Shown piece after piece: positions 8,439 through 18,290 of a stretch of 64,000 nt of DNA. This stretch comes from Nocardia vaccinii NBRC 15922 (lineage in GTDB: Bacteria; Actinomycetota; Actinomycetes; Mycobacteriales; Mycobacteriaceae), in contig NZ_BDCC01000012.1 of assembly GCF_001613305.1 (NCBI RefSeq), positions 470,589 through 534,588 of the forward strand, read 5' to 3'. Made by a program: the position numbers and the translations under genes. A model generated the notes under the pieces. That model searched no databases. It was given only the letters and a program-made list of their open reading frames with translations, and was not told the DNA's origin. Within the stretch, counting starts at the first letter, position 1, and each line of letters begins with the position of its first letter.

Positions 8439-9328
8439 CTCGCCTCCGTGAGTGTTCGTGCGGCGGCGTCGACCGCGCCCGCGACATCGCCGTCGGGTGG
8501 ATACAGCAGACTGCGGCCGACTACCAGGCCGCGCGAAACCCCGTGTCGCAGTGCGCCGCCCCAGGCCGCCAGATCCGCCGCCGGATCCCCCGAGGGCGCG
8601 CCGCCCAGCATGAGCACGGGCAGTGTGGTGGCGTCGAGTACCGAAATATCCTGCGGCGCGGGAATTTTCAGCCAGGTATACGCGGAGGTCACGCCGAGGC
8701 CCGAGGCGACGGTGATGGCCCGCTGCAGTGAGGCCGAATCCTTGTGCATCACCAGCGATCCGGACTCGTCGCGATGGTAGGGCAGCGGTTCCACCATCGC
8801 CATCAGACCGTGCGCGGCGAGTTCGGAGACCGCGCGGGCGCACGCCTGCAGGGTCGGGATGGTGCGCGGGTCCGAATCCACCAGCCGCAGCAGCATTTTC
8901 CCGCCGTCCAGGCCGAACTCGACCAGCGAGCGGGCATCGTATCCGGTGAACCGGTCCTCGATCTCCCAGTCCGCACCGGCCAGGCCGCCGCGATTCATCG
9001 ATCCGATGACGACCTTGTCGTGCAACGCGTCCAGCAGCAGCAGTTCCTCCACCACGTCCGGGGAGCCGAGCACGCCGTCCACCGCCGGATTGTCCAGCGC
9101 GATCAGCAGATGTTCGAGCAGTGTGCGCCGATCCGCCATGGCGGTGCGGTCCGAACCGACCCCGAGCGCACCGCGAGCCGGGTGATCCGCCGCCACCAGG
9201 AACAACGTGCCCTGCTCGGACAGCAGCCGCTCGCGGCGACGTCGCGCGGCATAGGCACGCGCGATCGCCCCGGGTTCGGTGCTGCGCACGCGCAGCAGCG
9301 CACGCCAGCGTTCGTCGGTCAGGTACAC
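8435..9328 (-). CDS. Class I aldolase-like (beta/alpha)8 protein of the inositol operon
   Basis: A 297-residue TIM-barrel protein of the Cgl0159/DhnA-like aldolase group that recurs in actinobacterial iol operons and may replace IolJ in cleaving 2-deoxy-5-keto-gluconate 6-phosphate. Visible segments are LFLVAADHPARGALG near the start, KVVIGSMNRGGLAG, a mid-barrel MVEPLPYHRDE, SAYTWLKIPAP carrying the expected Schiff-base lysine, and LMLGGAPSGDP. The GTG start at 9328 follows GAGGAG and lies nine bases after the iolC stop. The pathway role is inferred from context, and no classical iolJ is seen. Confidence 0.8.
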   Translation of the reverse strand: MYLTDERWRALLRVRSTEPGAIARAYAARRRRERLLSEQGTLFLVAADHPARGALGVGSDRTAMADRRTLLEHLLIALDNPAVDGVLGSPDVVEELLLLDALHDKVVIGSMNRGGLAGADWEIEDRFTGYDARSLVEFGLDGGKMLLRLVDSDPRTIPTLQACARAVSELAAHGLMAMVEPLPYHRDESGSLVMHKDSASLQRAITVASGLGVTSAYTWLKIPAPQDISVLDATTLPVLMLGGAPSGDPAADLAAWGGALRHGVSRGLVVGRSLLYPPDGDVAGAVDAAARTLTEAR

Positions 9329-9337
9329 CGCATCTCC

Positions 9338-10336
9338 TCATACGATCTCCTCGGTGCGCCGATTCCGGCACAGCAGTTCCTCGATCTGGGCGGATGTGGG
9401 CATGGCGTCCGCGCAGGCCAGACGTGAAGCGACCAGGGCCCCAGCGGCATTGGCGTATTCCGCGGCCTGGCGCGGGTTCCGGCCCGCGAGCAGTCCGTGC
9501 GCCAGCGCACCGCCGAAACCGTCGCCCGCACCGAGTCCGCACACCACCTCGACCCGGCACGGCGGCACGGTCCACCGGTGCCCCGCCGCATCGGCGACGA
9601 ACACGCCGTCCGCACCGCATTTGATCACCGCGAGCTCGACGCCGCGAGCCACCAATCGCTCGGCTGCCGCACCCGGATCGTCGGTGCCGACCGCCACTCG
9701 CACCTCGGTTCTGTTGCCCACCACCACATTCACGTGATCCAGCAGTGCGCCGATCTCCCGCCCCGCGGTCGTCGCATCCGGCCAGAACATCGGCCGGTAG
9801 TCCAGATCGAGGACGGTGTGCCCGCGTCGCGCACGCCGCTCGAGCACGCGGTGCTGAGTGCTCCGCGCGGGTTCGGCGCTGACACCGGTTCCGGTCATCC
9901 ACAGCAGCGGTACGGATTCGACCACGTCCCAGGGGATGTCGTCATCGGTCAGGGTCAGATCCGGCGCGATCGGGGCACGATAGAACAGCAACGGCGGGTC
10001 AGCGGGCGGATTGAGCTCACAGAACACCACGGGCGTCAGCAGATCCGCGGAGGTGGAAACGTATTGCGCCGAAACGCCGAACTCCCCCAGCGCGATTCGC
10101 ACGAATTCGCCGAACCCGTCCGCCCCGACCTTGGTCAGCACCGCACTGCGCCGCCCGAGCCGAGCAGCGGCCACCGCGACGTTGGTCGCGGTGCCGCCCA
10201 ACGATTTCGCGAACGTCCGCACCTGCGCCAACGGCACATTGCTCTGCTCCGGATACAGATCCACCCCGACCCGCCCGATCGTCAGGATCTCCAGCGGGAT
10301 CGCCACATCGTCGCGCTCCGACCGCGGCCCGTTCAT
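9338..10336 (-). CDS. iolC: 5-dehydro-2-deoxygluconokinase
   Basis: A PfkB/ribokinase-family kinase of 332 residues that phosphorylates 2-deoxy-5-keto-gluconate. It has the N-terminal [11 protein letters not shown] opening, the substrate segment [17 protein letters not shown] (PfkB signature 1), and the anion-hole/catalytic motif [13 protein letters not shown] (signature 2, with the catalytic Asp). The ATG at 10336 overlaps the stop of the ABC ATPase as ATGA, showing tight coupling between uptake and kinase genes. Confidence 0.93.
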   Translation of the reverse strand: MNGPRSERDDVAIPLEILTIGRVGVDLYPEQSNVPLAQVRTFAKSLGGTATNVAVAAARLGRRSAVLTKVGADGFGEFVRIALGEFGVSAQYVSTSADLLTPVVFCELNPPADPPLLFYRAPIAPDLTLTDDDIPWDVVESVPLLWMTGTGVSAEPARSTQHRVLERRARRGHTVLDLDYRPMFWPDATTAGREIGALLDHVNVVVGNRTEVRVAVGTDDPGAAAERLVARGVELAVIKCGADGVFVADAAGHRWTVPPCRVEVVCGLGAGDGFGGALAHGLLAGRNPRQAAEYANAAGALVASRLACADAMPTSAQIEELLCRNRRTEEIV

Positions 10337-11130
10337 TCGGTCACCCGCTCCAATTCATGTTCCAGCGCAGCGAGTTCCGCACCACCGGCCATCTGCCGGG
10401 TCAGCTCGGGCAAGTCGATATCGGACTTCCGGTACGAGCCGAGTGAGGCGCCGCGTTTGAGCAGCAGGAAGCGATCACCGACGGGATAGGCGTGGTGGGG
10501 GTTGTGCGTGATCAGGACGACGCCGAGGCCGCGATCGCGAGCCTGGACCACGTACCGCAGCACCACCCCGGCCTGTTTCACGCCCAGAGCGGCGGTCGGC
10601 TCGTCCAGGATGAGCACCTTCGCGCCGTAGTGCACCGCACGCGCGATCGCCACACACTGCCGCTGGCCGCCGGAGAGCGTGCCGACCGGCTGCTCCATAT
10701 CGCGGATCTCGATTCCCATATCCCCCAGCGCTTTGCGGGCGATCTCGCGGCCGCGACCGCGATCGAGTAAGCGCAGCGGCCCGATCCCGAAGGTCGGCTC
10801 GGAACCCAGGACGAAATTGCGCCACACACTCATCAGCGGGACGACCGCCAAATCCTGATATACCGTGGCGATCCCGCGATCGAGCGCCGCACGCGGAGAG
10901 ACGAACCGGGTCGGCTCCCCCTCGACGAGCAGCTCACCCGAATCGTGCTGATGCACCCCGGCCAGAATCTTGATCAGCGTGGATTTTCCCGCCCCGTTGT
11001 CACCCAGTACGCAGGTGACCTCTCCCGCGTTCACCACCATGGACACGTCCTCGAGCGCGACCACACCGCCGTAACTCTTGGTGACGCCGACGGTTTCGAT
11101 CAGCGGGGTTGTCTCGGACATCGCGGTCAT
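10333..11130 (-). CDS. Sugar/inositol ABC transporter ATP-binding subunit (single domain)
   Basis: A 265-residue ATPase with Walker [11 protein letters not shown]-loop VYQDLAV, signature LSGGQRQ, Walker [13 protein letters not shown] and switch His in LITHN. Importers of this permease/binding-protein type usually use a fused double ATPase of about 500 residues, but this is a single-domain version like FrcA, so two copies would dimerise. The ATG at 11130 overlaps the permease stop as ATGA. A second in-frame ATG lies nine bases on. With its neighbours it probably imports myo-inositol. Confidence 0.9.
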   Translation of the reverse strand: MTAMSETTPLIETVGVTKSYGGVVALEDVSMVVNAGEVTCVLGDNGAGKSTLIKILAGVHQHDSGELLVEGEPTRFVSPRAALDRGIATVYQDLAVVPLMSVWRNFVLGSEPTFGIGPLRLLDRGRGREIARKALGDMGIEIRDMEQPVGTLSGGQRQCVAIARAVHYGAKVLILDEPTAALGVKQAGVVLRYVVQARDRGLGVVLITHNPHHAYPVGDRFLLLKRGASLGSYRKSDIDLPELTRQMAGGAELAALEHELERVTE

Positions 11131-12194
11131 CGCCGAATCCTCTCCGCGCGCTTGCCGAATGCGTTGTTGACCAATACCGCCGCGAGCAGCAGCACGCCGA
11201 GGAACAACATGAACCAGTCGTCGTTCCAGCGCGCGAATACGATGCCCTGCCTGGCCATTCCGAAGATCAGCGCGCCCAGGGCCGCACCGATCACCGATCC
11301 GAATCCGCCGGTCAGCAGGCAGCCGCCCACCACGGCCGCGATGATGAACTGCAGTTCCAGCCCGACGCCCTGATTCGCCTGCACGCTGCCGAACCGCAGA
11401 ATGCTGCACGAGCCGACCACCCATCCGGCGAATCCGGTGCCCATGAACAGCAGGATCTTGGTCCGCACCGCGGGCACGCCGACCGCGCGGGCACTGGGCA
11501 GCGAACCGCCCACCGCGAACGTCCAGTTGCCGAATCGCGTGCGCAACAACAGAACCGAGCCCAGGATGGTCAGCAGGACCCACCACACCACCGATGCCTG
11601 GATGCGGGTGCCGCCCAGATCGATCGTGGAGGCGAAAACCGCACCGGCCGAGGAGTATCCGGCCGCACCGCGAATCCCGGCGACCTGCACGGTATCGGTG
11701 ACCAGCCGGGTCACACCGAGGTTCAGGCCCTGCAACGCGAGGAACGTACCGAGCGTCACGATGAAGCTCGGCAGCCCCGTCCGCATCACGACCCATCCGT
11801 TGAACGCCCCCACGGCCAGCGCGAACACCAGCGAGGCCAGTAGCGCGAACCACACGTTCCAGCCCGCGTGCACCGCCAGCAGCGCGGTGACCAGGGCGGT
11901 CGAGGCCGTCATCACTCCCGCCGACAGGTCGAACTCCCCGCCGATCATCAACAGCGCCACCGCGACCGCCATGATGCCCAGCGTCGAGGAATCGTCGAGC
12001 CAGTTGGCGATGCCCAGCGGGCTCAGGAATCTGTCGGTGATGACGGTGAAGAAGACGAATACCAGCAGCGCGCCGAGCAGTGCCCCGATCTCGGGCCGCA
12101 CGATCGCCCGTTGCAGCAGCGTGGGACCCGAGACCGCTTCCGGCGCACCGCCCTGCGCGGCGGCTGACTCCGAAGACGTTGCGGCGGTAGTCAA
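11127..12194 (-). CDS. Sugar/inositol ABC transporter permease
   Basis: A 355-residue membrane protein of the RbsC/AraH branch. After a 35-residue Ala/Ser-rich cytoplasmic tail there are about nine to ten hydrophobic spans, the family segments [13 protein letters not shown] and [22 protein letters not shown], and [23 protein letters not shown] towards the end. The start is TTG at 12194 with GAGAGG eight bases upstream. An ATG two bases earlier is out of frame. It follows the binding-protein gene by 11 bases. Confidence 0.93.
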   Translation of the reverse strand: MTTAATSSESAAAQGGAPEAVSGPTLLQRAIVRPEIGALLGALLVFVFFTVITDRFLSPLGIANWLDDSSTLGIMAVAVALLMIGGEFDLSAGVMTASTALVTALLAVHAGWNVWFALLASLVFALAVGAFNGWVVMRTGLPSFIVTLGTFLALQGLNLGVTRLVTDTVQVAGIRGAAGYSSAGAVFASTIDLGGTRIQASVVWWVLLTILGSVLLLRTRFGNWTFAVGGSLPSARAVGVPAVRTKILLFMGTGFAGWVVGSCSILRFGSVQANQGVGLELQFIIAAVVGGCLLTGGFGSVIGAALGALIFGMARQGIVFARWNDDWFMLFLGVLLLAAVLVNNAFGKRAERIRR

Positions 12195-12205
12195 TTCATC
12201 GCCTC

Positions 12206-13210
12206 TCAGCGCGTGCCCTGCGACACCAACGTCGCGATCGCGTCGACATTGTCCTTGTCCACGAAGGCCGGACCGGTCTGCACCGGTGCGCCGCCGCCGA
12301 CGGTATTGCGATTGGACTTGTACAGCTGCAACAGCACGATCGGCAGATATCCCTGCTCGTACTGCTGCTGATCGATGGCGAACAGCAGTTTGCCGGATTT
12401 GATGGCGTCCACGACCTCACTGTTCAGATCGAACGTCGCGATCTGCGCGGCCGAACCGGATTCCCCGACCGCGGCCACCGCGCGCGCCGCCACCTGCGAA
12501 TTGAGCGTCAGCACAGCGTCGATGGAGTGATCGGCCTCGAGCGCGCCCTTGATCCGGGACTGCGCGTCGGTCGGATTGTTGATGTCGACCTGCAGAGTGC
12601 TCGCGCTCCCGCCGAATCCCTTGGTCGCGCCGTCGCACCGCTGGTTGTCGCCGATATTCCCGGCCTCGTGAATGACGCAGAGCAGCTTGTGTTTTCCGGC
12701 CGCGGCCAGGCGCTTGCCGGCGCCCTCTCCCGCGGATTCCTCGCTTTGGCCGACGTGCCCGATCGCTCCGACGCTCGCGCTCTGCGCCTCACCGGAGTTG
12801 ACGGTGACCACGGGAATGCCCGCGGCGACGGCCTTCTGGATCGAGGGACGCAGCGCATCGGGGTTGGCCATGGAAACCACGAGCCCGCCGACCCCCTGGG
12901 CCACCGCGTTGTCGATGAGTTTGGCCTGCTGGGTCGGATCGCCGGAGGACTGATAGTCGACCTTGATGCCGAGTTGCTTACCCGCGGCGTCCGCGCCGTT
13001 CTTGACCACGTTCCAGAACGCGTCGCCCGCACTGCCGTGCGTGACCACGGAGACCGACGTCAACGCGCCTGTCGCACCGGGCGCCTGGGTCGTGGTGTTC
13101 TCGGCGGCGGGCCCGCTGCACGCGGCCAGCACCGCGGCCGTGGCGAACCAGGGCAGCACACGCCGCCACCGTGGTCGGACGGTGCGGGCCGAGGCGGACT
13201 TCGTTGTCAT
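12206..13210 (-). CDS. Sugar/inositol-binding lipoprotein of the ABC importer
   Basis: A 334-residue periplasmic-binding-protein type I fold. Its signal peptide has an Arg-rich start, a hydrophobic stretch and the lipobox VLAAC, so it should be a lipid-anchored protein outside the membrane. The mature part has WNVVKNGADAAGKQLG, SSGDPTQQAKLIDNAV and a hinge-side GLVVSMANPDALRP, typical of ribose/inositol binding proteins. Two tandem ATGs exist. I chose the second (13210) because AGGAG then has better spacing. Inositol as ligand is inferred from the operon. Confidence 0.92.
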   Translation of the reverse strand: MTTKSASARTVRPRWRRVLPWFATAAVLAACSGPAAENTTTQAPGATGALTSVSVVTHGSAGDAFWNVVKNGADAAGKQLGIKVDYQSSGDPTQQAKLIDNAVAQGVGGLVVSMANPDALRPSIQKAVAAGIPVVTVNSGEAQSASVGAIGHVGQSEESAGEGAGKRLAAAGKHKLLCVIHEAGNIGDNQRCDGATKGFGGSASTLQVDINNPTDAQSRIKGALEADHSIDAVLTLNSQVAARAVAAVGESGSAAQIATFDLNSEVVDAIKSGKLLFAIDQQQYEQGYLPIVLLQLYKSNRNTVGGGAPVQTGPAFVDKDNVDAIATLVSQGTR

Positions 13211-13250
13211 CATCTCTCCTATCAGGACGGAAGGGCGGAGGGCGGCGGAG

Positions 13251-14189
13251 TTACGCTCCGCTCCCCCCGGCTCCGATCCGCTCACTCCTGGGTTCGGCGG
13301 AACCCAGTGCGGCGCCGATATTTTCGAGTCGGCGCAGACTCCGTTCGGTATCCCGGCTGGGCCCGGCCGCGGTGTCGCCCGCCGCCAGCGCCGTATCCTG
13401 TTCGAGCACATACCAACCGCGGTAGCCGCCCGCGTGGGCACACCGGACCAACGTTTCGATGTCCACATCGCCGTCGCCGAGCGGCACGAACAGTCCCTGA
13501 CGCACGGCAGCGCTGTATTCGATTGCGCCGCAGCGAATCCGGGCCGCGAGATCGGCGCGGACATCCTTGAGGTGGATATGCCCGATCCGATCGGCGTGCC
13601 GACGTGCCAGCGCCACCGGATCGACGCCGCCGATCAGCAGATGCCCGGTGTCCAAGCACAATTCGAGGTCCGATTCGGCGAGCAGCCGCTCGACCTCCGC
13701 AGCGGTCTCCACGAGCGTGCCCACATGCGGATGCAGAACGGTTCGCAGGCCGTATCCGGCGGCGATATCGCGAATACCGATGGCGGTCCCGATCAGCGTG
13801 TGCCACTGGTGATCATCGAGTTGCGGGCGGGTGTCGTACCCCTGGTTCCCGGTCGCCGCGGCGAGCACCAGCACCTCGGCTCCGGCCGCGGCGAACAGCT
13901 CGGCACTGGCGCGAGCGGCGGCGCGGGCAGCCTGTGGATCGCGATGCAGAGCCAGGGCGAGGAATCCGCCGATCGCAGCGATTCCGTAGGGAGCCAACAG
14001 TTCCCGGAGCCGGTCCGGCTCGGCGGGCAGATATCCCGGCGGCCCGAATTCCGTGGCGGCGAGCCCCAGCGCGGCCATCTCCGACAGCACGGTCGAGGCG
14101 GGAAGCACATGCCCCCAGCCGGGCACCTCGCACACGCCCCACGAGATCGGCGCGGCGGCGATCCGCAGCGGCTGCATCGGTTCGGTCAT
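13251..14189 (-). CDS. iolE: Inosose dehydratase-like sugar phosphate isomerase/epimerase family protein
   Basis: A TIM-barrel protein of 312 residues from the AP-endonuclease-2-like group, expected to dehydrate 2-keto-myo-inositol to the dione used by IolD. It begins RIAAAPISWGVCEVPGWG, the common IolE start, and keeps metal-site segments TEFGPPGY, VLHPHVGTLVE, CLDTGHLLIGG and IGHIHLKDV. It is the first gene of the minus-strand operon. GGAG lies eight bases before the ATG at 14189, and a LacI-type operator is 42 bases upstream. Confidence 0.9.
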   Translation of the reverse strand: MTEPMQPLRIAAAPISWGVCEVPGWGHVLPASTVLSEMAALGLAATEFGPPGYLPAEPDRLRELLAPYGIAAIGGFLALALHRDPQAARAAARASAELFAAAGAEVLVLAAATGNQGYDTRPQLDDHQWHTLIGTAIGIRDIAAGYGLRTVLHPHVGTLVETAAEVERLLAESDLELCLDTGHLLIGGVDPVALARRHADRIGHIHLKDVRADLAARIRCGAIEYSAAVRQGLFVPLGDGDVDIETLVRCAHAGGYRGWYVLEQDTALAAGDTAAGPSRDTERSLRRLENIGAALGSAEPRSERIGAGGSGA

Positions 14190-14230
14190 CAGAACGCTCC
14201 GGCCTGTCGGTGCACGGTACGCTCGGCATC

Positions 14231-14246
14231 ATTGGAGCGCTCCAAT
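14231..14246. promoter_or_regulatory. LacI-type operator O1 in the iolE/iolR gap
   Basis: Perfect 16-bp palindrome ATTGGAGC/GCTCCAAT with the central CG typical of LacI-family sites, extended imperfectly to about 24 bp. It lies 42 bases before iolE and is the probable binding site of the regulator encoded at 14450. Confidence 0.8.
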
Positions 14247-14366
14247 AATGTAACCTGTGTCACGATAGTGTCAAGAGGGCGTCGCACCGCGTTTACACGG
14301 CTTCTACCTCGCAAAATATCCCTCATCCAGGCGAATTCGGGAAAATCAGGATGGCGCGAATGTCTG

Positions 14367-14382
14367 ATTGGAGCGCTCTATT
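14367..14382. promoter_or_regulatory. LacI-type operator O2 in the iolE/iolR gap
   Basis: A second copy, ATTGGAGC/GCTCTATT, with an exact left half and one mismatch in the core of the right half. It is 68 bases before the regulator start and 136 bases from O1, about 13 helical turns. Joint binding with looping is therefore geometrically possible. The site lies inside the longer open frame that begins at 14351, arguing for the downstream start of the regulator. Confidence 0.75.
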
Positions 14383-14449
14383 GCTCGCTGCGCCGACGCG
14401 CGGTACCGTCGGCGCACAGGTTCCGCCGACCGTCCGGGGAGAGGGCACG

Positions 14450-15454
14450 ATGCAGCGACCGACGATGCAGGACGTCGCCGCACGGGCGGGCGTCTCACGT
14501 GCCCTGGTCTCCCTCGTGATGCGCGATTCACCGAAGGTCAGCGAGCATCGCCGCCGCGCGGTCCTGGCCGCGGCCGCCGAACTCGGCTACCGGCCGCACA
14601 CCATGGCGCGCTCGCTGGCCAGCCGGACCTCCAATATCGTCGGCGTGCTGGTTTCCGACCTGCACAACGCCTTCTTCGCCGACGTCGTGGAGGCCATGGA
14701 CGGCGCGGCGCAGCAGGCCGGACTCGAGCTGATCCTCAACACCGGCCGGCGCAGCCCCGCTCGCGAACGCACCGCGCTGAGCAGTCTGCTGGCCTTCCGT
14801 CCGGGCGGAATCATCCTGCTCTCACCGGTTCTCGCGGCCGCGGCGATCCGCGAGGCGTCCACGCAATGCCCGGTCGTCATGGTCTCGCGCAGTTCGTCGG
14901 TGGCGGGCGTGGACACCGTCGACGATGACGGCGAGACCGGATCCGCACTGGCCGTGGATCATCTGGTCACCCTGGGCCACAAGCGCATCGTGCATTTCGA
15001 CGGCGGCGCGGCCTTCAGCGCGACGCCACGGCGCAAGGGATACGTCGCGGCCATGCACCGGCACGGTCTCGAACCCCTGGTCGTACCGAGCGAGCACACC
15101 GACGAGGCGGGCATCGCGGCCGTGCGCAAACTCCTGACCGTGTTCTCCCCCAACAACTTTCCCACGGCCCTGGTGTGCGGCAACGACTTCAACGCCGTGG
15201 GCGCGATGTCCGCGCTGGAGGATGCGGGATTGCGTGTGCCACAGGATGTCTCGATCGTCGGTTACGACAACTCGTCGCTGGCCGCGCTACGGCACGTCGC
15301 GCTGACCACCATCGATCAGCCGCGCACCGAGATCGGCCGCCTCGCGGTCGAGGCGCTCGCCCAGCGGCTGCACGCCGATCGCACCGACCCGGTCCGGCGA
15401 CGCATACAGCCCGCATTGATCGTCCGCGCGACCACCGCCGCACCCGCCGACTGA
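14450..15454 (+). CDS. iolR: LacI-family transcriptional regulator of the inositol locus
   Basis: A 334-residue regulator. Residues 3-24 form the LacI helix-turn-helix (TMQDVAARAGVSRALVSLVM), followed by the hinge region (LGYRPHTMARSLASR) and a periplasmic-binding-like ligand domain (VGVLVSDLHNAFFADVVEAM through YDNSSLAALRHVALTTIDQPR). The ATG at 14450 follows GGGGAGAGG. The frame could open at 14351, but that would place an operator inside the coding region. It faces the iolE operon across two matching operators, so it very likely represses both directions until an inositol-derived inducer binds. The symbol is by context. Confidence 0.9.
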   Translation: MQRPTMQDVAARAGVSRALVSLVMRDSPKVSEHRRRAVLAAAAELGYRPHTMARSLASRTSNIVGVLVSDLHNAFFADVVEAMDGAAQQAGLELILNTGRRSPARERTALSSLLAFRPGGIILLSPVLAAAAIREASTQCPVVMVSRSSSVAGVDTVDDDGETGSALAVDHLVTLGHKRIVHFDGGAAFSATPRRKGYVAAMHRHGLEPLVVPSEHTDEAGIAAVRKLLTVFSPNNFPTALVCGNDFNAVGAMSALEDAGLRVPQDVSIVGYDNSSLAALRHVALTTIDQPRTEIGRLAVEALAQRLHADRTDPVRRRIQPALIVRATTAAPAD

Positions 15455-15527
15455 CCGTCGAGCACACCATGCCGACCGTGCGGGCCCACCGGACTCACCG
15501 TCCCCGCCACGAAAGGAGAACGCCCCC

Positions 15528-16532
15528 ATGACATTCCGGATCGGACTGGCAGGCACCGGCCGTATCGGCGTCGCACATACGGAGATCCTGCGCAACCTGC
15601 CCGAGGTGGACGAGGTCGTCGTGGCCGATGCCGAGCCCGAACGCGCCCGCACCACCGCGTCGAAATTGGGCGTGGAATTCGCGCCCGATATCCGGACGCT
15701 GCTCGCCTCGGATCTCACCGGTGTCGTGATCACCACCGCCACCGACTCACATCCCGAACTCATCACCGCGGCCGTCGATCTCGGCATCCCGGTCTTCTGC
15801 GAGAAACCGGTGGCCGCGGATATCGCGGGCACGCTCGCGGTGATCGATCATCTCGAACACTCGCGCGTTCCGGTGCAGATCGGTTTCCAGCGCCGTTTCG
15901 ATGCCGGATACCGAGCCGCCCGCGCCGCTGTCGCCTCCGGCGAACTCGGCCGTCTGCACACCCTGCGCGCCACCACGCTGGACCCGGCTCCCCCACCGGC
16001 GGAATACATTCCGCGCTCGGGCGGCCTGTTCCGGGATTGCGGCGTACACGATTTCGACATCATCCGCTGGGTCTCGGGCCGCGAGATCACCGAGGTGACG
16101 GTCCTGGGCGCGAACCGCGGTGAACGCTTCTTCCGCGACGCCGGTGACGTGGACACCGCCGCGATCGCGCTGCGCCTGGACGACGACACCCTCGCGACGG
16201 TCTCCCTGAGCCGCTACAACGGCGCCGGTTACGACGTGCGCCTGGAGGTGCTCGGTTCGGTCGCCAACGCCATTGCGGGCCTGGATGATCGCGCACCACT
16301 GCGCTCGGTCGAACCCGACTGTCCGCCGCCGCTGTTCCCCGCCTACCCCGGTTTCATGGAACGCTTCCGCCGCGCCTACATCGAGGAGCTGGCCGTCTTC
16401 ACCGCCGTGGCCACCGGCGCGGTCGAAAACCCCTGCGGTGCACGCGATGCCCTCGAAGCGTTCTACGTCGCCGAGGCATGTGAGTTGTCCCGCAGGCACA
16501 ATCGTACGGTCTCTGTCGCCGAGGTCCGCTGA
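15528..16532 (+). CDS. iolG: Inositol 2-dehydrogenase, Gfo/Idh/MocA family
   Basis: A 334-residue NAD(P)-dependent dehydrogenase that probably oxidises myo-inositol to 2-keto-myo-inositol, the first catabolic step. It has the N-terminal Rossmann fold (GLAGTGRIGVAH), the family motif EKPVA near residue 90 with its catalytic lysine, and the C-terminal sheet domain with GGLFRDCGVHDFDIIRW holding the usual Asp/His pair. AAAGGAGAA precedes the ATG. It lies 73 bases after the regulator and is probably cotranscribed from the iolR promoter. Confidence 0.9.
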   Translation: MTFRIGLAGTGRIGVAHTEILRNLPEVDEVVVADAEPERARTTASKLGVEFAPDIRTLLASDLTGVVITTATDSHPELITAAVDLGIPVFCEKPVAADIAGTLAVIDHLEHSRVPVQIGFQRRFDAGYRAARAAVASGELGRLHTLRATTLDPAPPPAEYIPRSGGLFRDCGVHDFDIIRWVSGREITEVTVLGANRGERFFRDAGDVDTAAIALRLDDDTLATVSLSRYNGAGYDVRLEVLGSVANAIAGLDDRAPLRSVEPDCPPPLFPAYPGFMERFRRAYIEELAVFTAVATGAVENPCGARDALEAFYVAEACELSRRHNRTVSVAEVR

Positions 16533-16538
16533 GACGGC

Positions 16539-17615
16539 TCACCCGACGACGTGCAGATACTCCCCGTAGAACAGCATCAGCCCGATGGCCGCGGCGATTC
16601 CGCCCAGTATCCAGAACCGGATGATGACCGTCGTCTCGGCCCATTTGCTCAACTCGAAATGGTGATGGAACGGCGCCATCTTGAACAGCCGGCTGCGCGT
16701 GGTGCGGAAGACCACGATCTGCAGCAACACCGAGGCAATCTCCGCGACGAACAGCGCGCCGATCACGACGGTCAGCAGTTCGGTCCGGGTGGTGATGGAC
16801 AGCCCGGCCAGCATGCCGCCCAGTGCCAGCGATCCGGTATCCCCCATGAAGATCCGGGCCGGTGCGGCATTCCACCACAGGAATCCGACGCAGGCCGCCA
16901 CCCCGGCCGCGCACACCACGGCCAGGTCGAGCGGATCACGGACGTCGTAGCAGCCGATCTCGGGCCGGGTGGAACAGGAGTTGATGTACTGCCACGACGT
17001 CACCACCACGTACGCACCCAGCGCCAGGCCCATCGATCCGGCCGCCAGCCCGTCCAGGCCGTCGGTGATGTTCACCGCGTTCGACCAGGCCACCACCAGG
17101 AAGGATACGACCAGCAGGAATGCGACGAGACCGAAGGAGACGGTGTCGATATCGCGCACGTAGGACACGTGCACACTGGCCGGGGTCAATCCGGTACTGC
17201 TCGGGAAACGCAGTGCCAGTACTCCGAAGATCAGCGCGGCGGCGATCTGCCCGACGAACTTCCCGCCCGCGGTCAGCCCGAGATTGCGTCTTCGGCGGAC
17301 CTTGAGCAGATCATCGATGAATCCGACCGCGCCCAATGCCGTGGCCAGCCCCAGAACCAGCAGGCCCGAGGCCGATATTCCCGGTGGGTGGTAGTGCGCC
17401 CCGATCAGGTGCGCGCCCAGATATCCCGCCCACATGCCGGCCAGGATGGCGATGCCGCCCATCGTCGGTGTGCCGCGTTTGGCGTGGTGACTCGCCGGGC
17501 CTTCGGCGCGGATCTCCTGTCCGACGTCGCTGCGGGTGAACCACTTGATCAGCAACGGCGTCAACGTGATCGAGACCGCGAGCGCGATCATGGCCGCGAA
17601 GAGGACCTGGTTCAT
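16539..17615 (-). CDS. Phospho-N-acetylmuramoyl-pentapeptide transferase-like protein (isolated copy)
   Basis: A 358-residue MraY-family enzyme, which transfers phospho-MurNAc-pentapeptide to undecaprenyl phosphate in the membrane. All hallmark motifs are present: [13 protein letters not shown], the Asp pair in [34 protein letters not shown] and the MraY-specific PFHHHFE. About ten membrane spans can be seen. The ATG at 17615 follows GGGAG. MraY normally sits in the division/cell-wall cluster, whereas here it stands alone between iolG and a Nudix gene, with its stop six bases from that of iolG. It may be a paralogue or a relocated sole copy. Confidence 0.88.
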   Translation of the reverse strand: MNQVLFAAMIALAVSITLTPLLIKWFTRSDVGQEIRAEGPASHHAKRGTPTMGGIAILAGMWAGYLGAHLIGAHYHPPGISASGLLVLGLATALGAVGFIDDLLKVRRRRNLGLTAGGKFVGQIAAALIFGVLALRFPSSTGLTPASVHVSYVRDIDTVSFGLVAFLLVVSFLVVAWSNAVNITDGLDGLAAGSMGLALGAYVVVTSWQYINSCSTRPEIGCYDVRDPLDLAVVCAAGVAACVGFLWWNAAPARIFMGDTGSLALGGMLAGLSITTRTELLTVVIGALFVAEIASVLLQIVVFRTTRSRLFKMAPFHHHFELSKWAETTVIIRFWILGGIAAAIGLMLFYGEYLHVVG

Positions 17616-17807
17616 GCGCTCCCGTACCACCGACTACTGCCGCCGACCGCTCCGGCGGATTGCACCGATGGTAACCGTGCCGGGTTTCCGCTCGCCGTGA
17701 CCCGGGCCGGAACGACGCAAGATCGAAACGAACGGCTGCGTAGCCGGTTCCGGCACGCTACGCACGACAACCGTTGCGCGCGGCCCGAATTCCCGCCCCT
17801 GATCAGC

Positions 17808-18290
17808 TCACACCCCGACGAACGGCGCCCCACGTTCCAGATAGACCGTGCCGCCCTCGTGATAGGCCGCGTACGCCTGCCGCAGGCGGCTCGACAGCCG
17901 CGGCACCGCGTAGTCGTCGAGCGCGGCGACAGGCACCCATTCCCACCGATCCAGCTCGCTGTCCTGCAACACGATGGCCGATTCGTCGCCGAGCTCACCG
18001 CAGTCGAACACGAACAGCAGCCGATCGGTACCGTCATGCGGTGCCCAATCACAGACCAGCAGGCGCCGGGGCGGCCGCGCGAGGCCGAGTTCCTCGGCGA
18101 TCTCCCGGCGGCACGCCTCCACCGGAGCCTCGCTCACGTCCACGAATCCACCGGGGATGTCCCAGCCGTCGCCGTAGGTCTTGTGCACCAGCAGTACCGA
18201 CTCCTCGCGCACGAACAGCGCTCCGGCGGCGAGCCACGGTCGGGCGAAAACTTCAGGGGTATAACTGGTTTGCTCAAACGAGGCATTCAT
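17808..18290 (-). CDS. Nudix hydrolase
   Basis: A 160-residue protein with a perfect Nudix box: GFVDVSE, then APVEACR, then REIAEELGL, fitting Gx5Ex7REUxEExGU. It should hydrolyse a nucleoside-diphosphate-linked substrate with a metal ion, but the substrate cannot be read from the sequence. The start is uncertain: ATG 18290 or in-frame GTGs at 18299 and 18308. I chose the ATG because GGTGGG lies upstream. It is probably monocistronic. Confidence 0.88.
   Translation of the reverse strand: MNASFEQTSYTPEVFARPWLAAGALFVREESVLLVHKTYGDGWDIPGGFVDVSEAPVEACRREIAEELGLARPPRRLLVCDWAPHDGTDRLLFVFDCGELGDESAIVLQDSELDRWEWVPVAALDDYAVPRLSSRLRQAYAAYHEGGTVYLERGAPFVGV

Noticed and set aside
14351..14449. 33-residue N-terminal extension of the LacI regulator
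   Set aside because: It would contain an operator and lacks family similarity. The ATG at 14450 has a good ribosome binding site directly before the helix-turn-helix.
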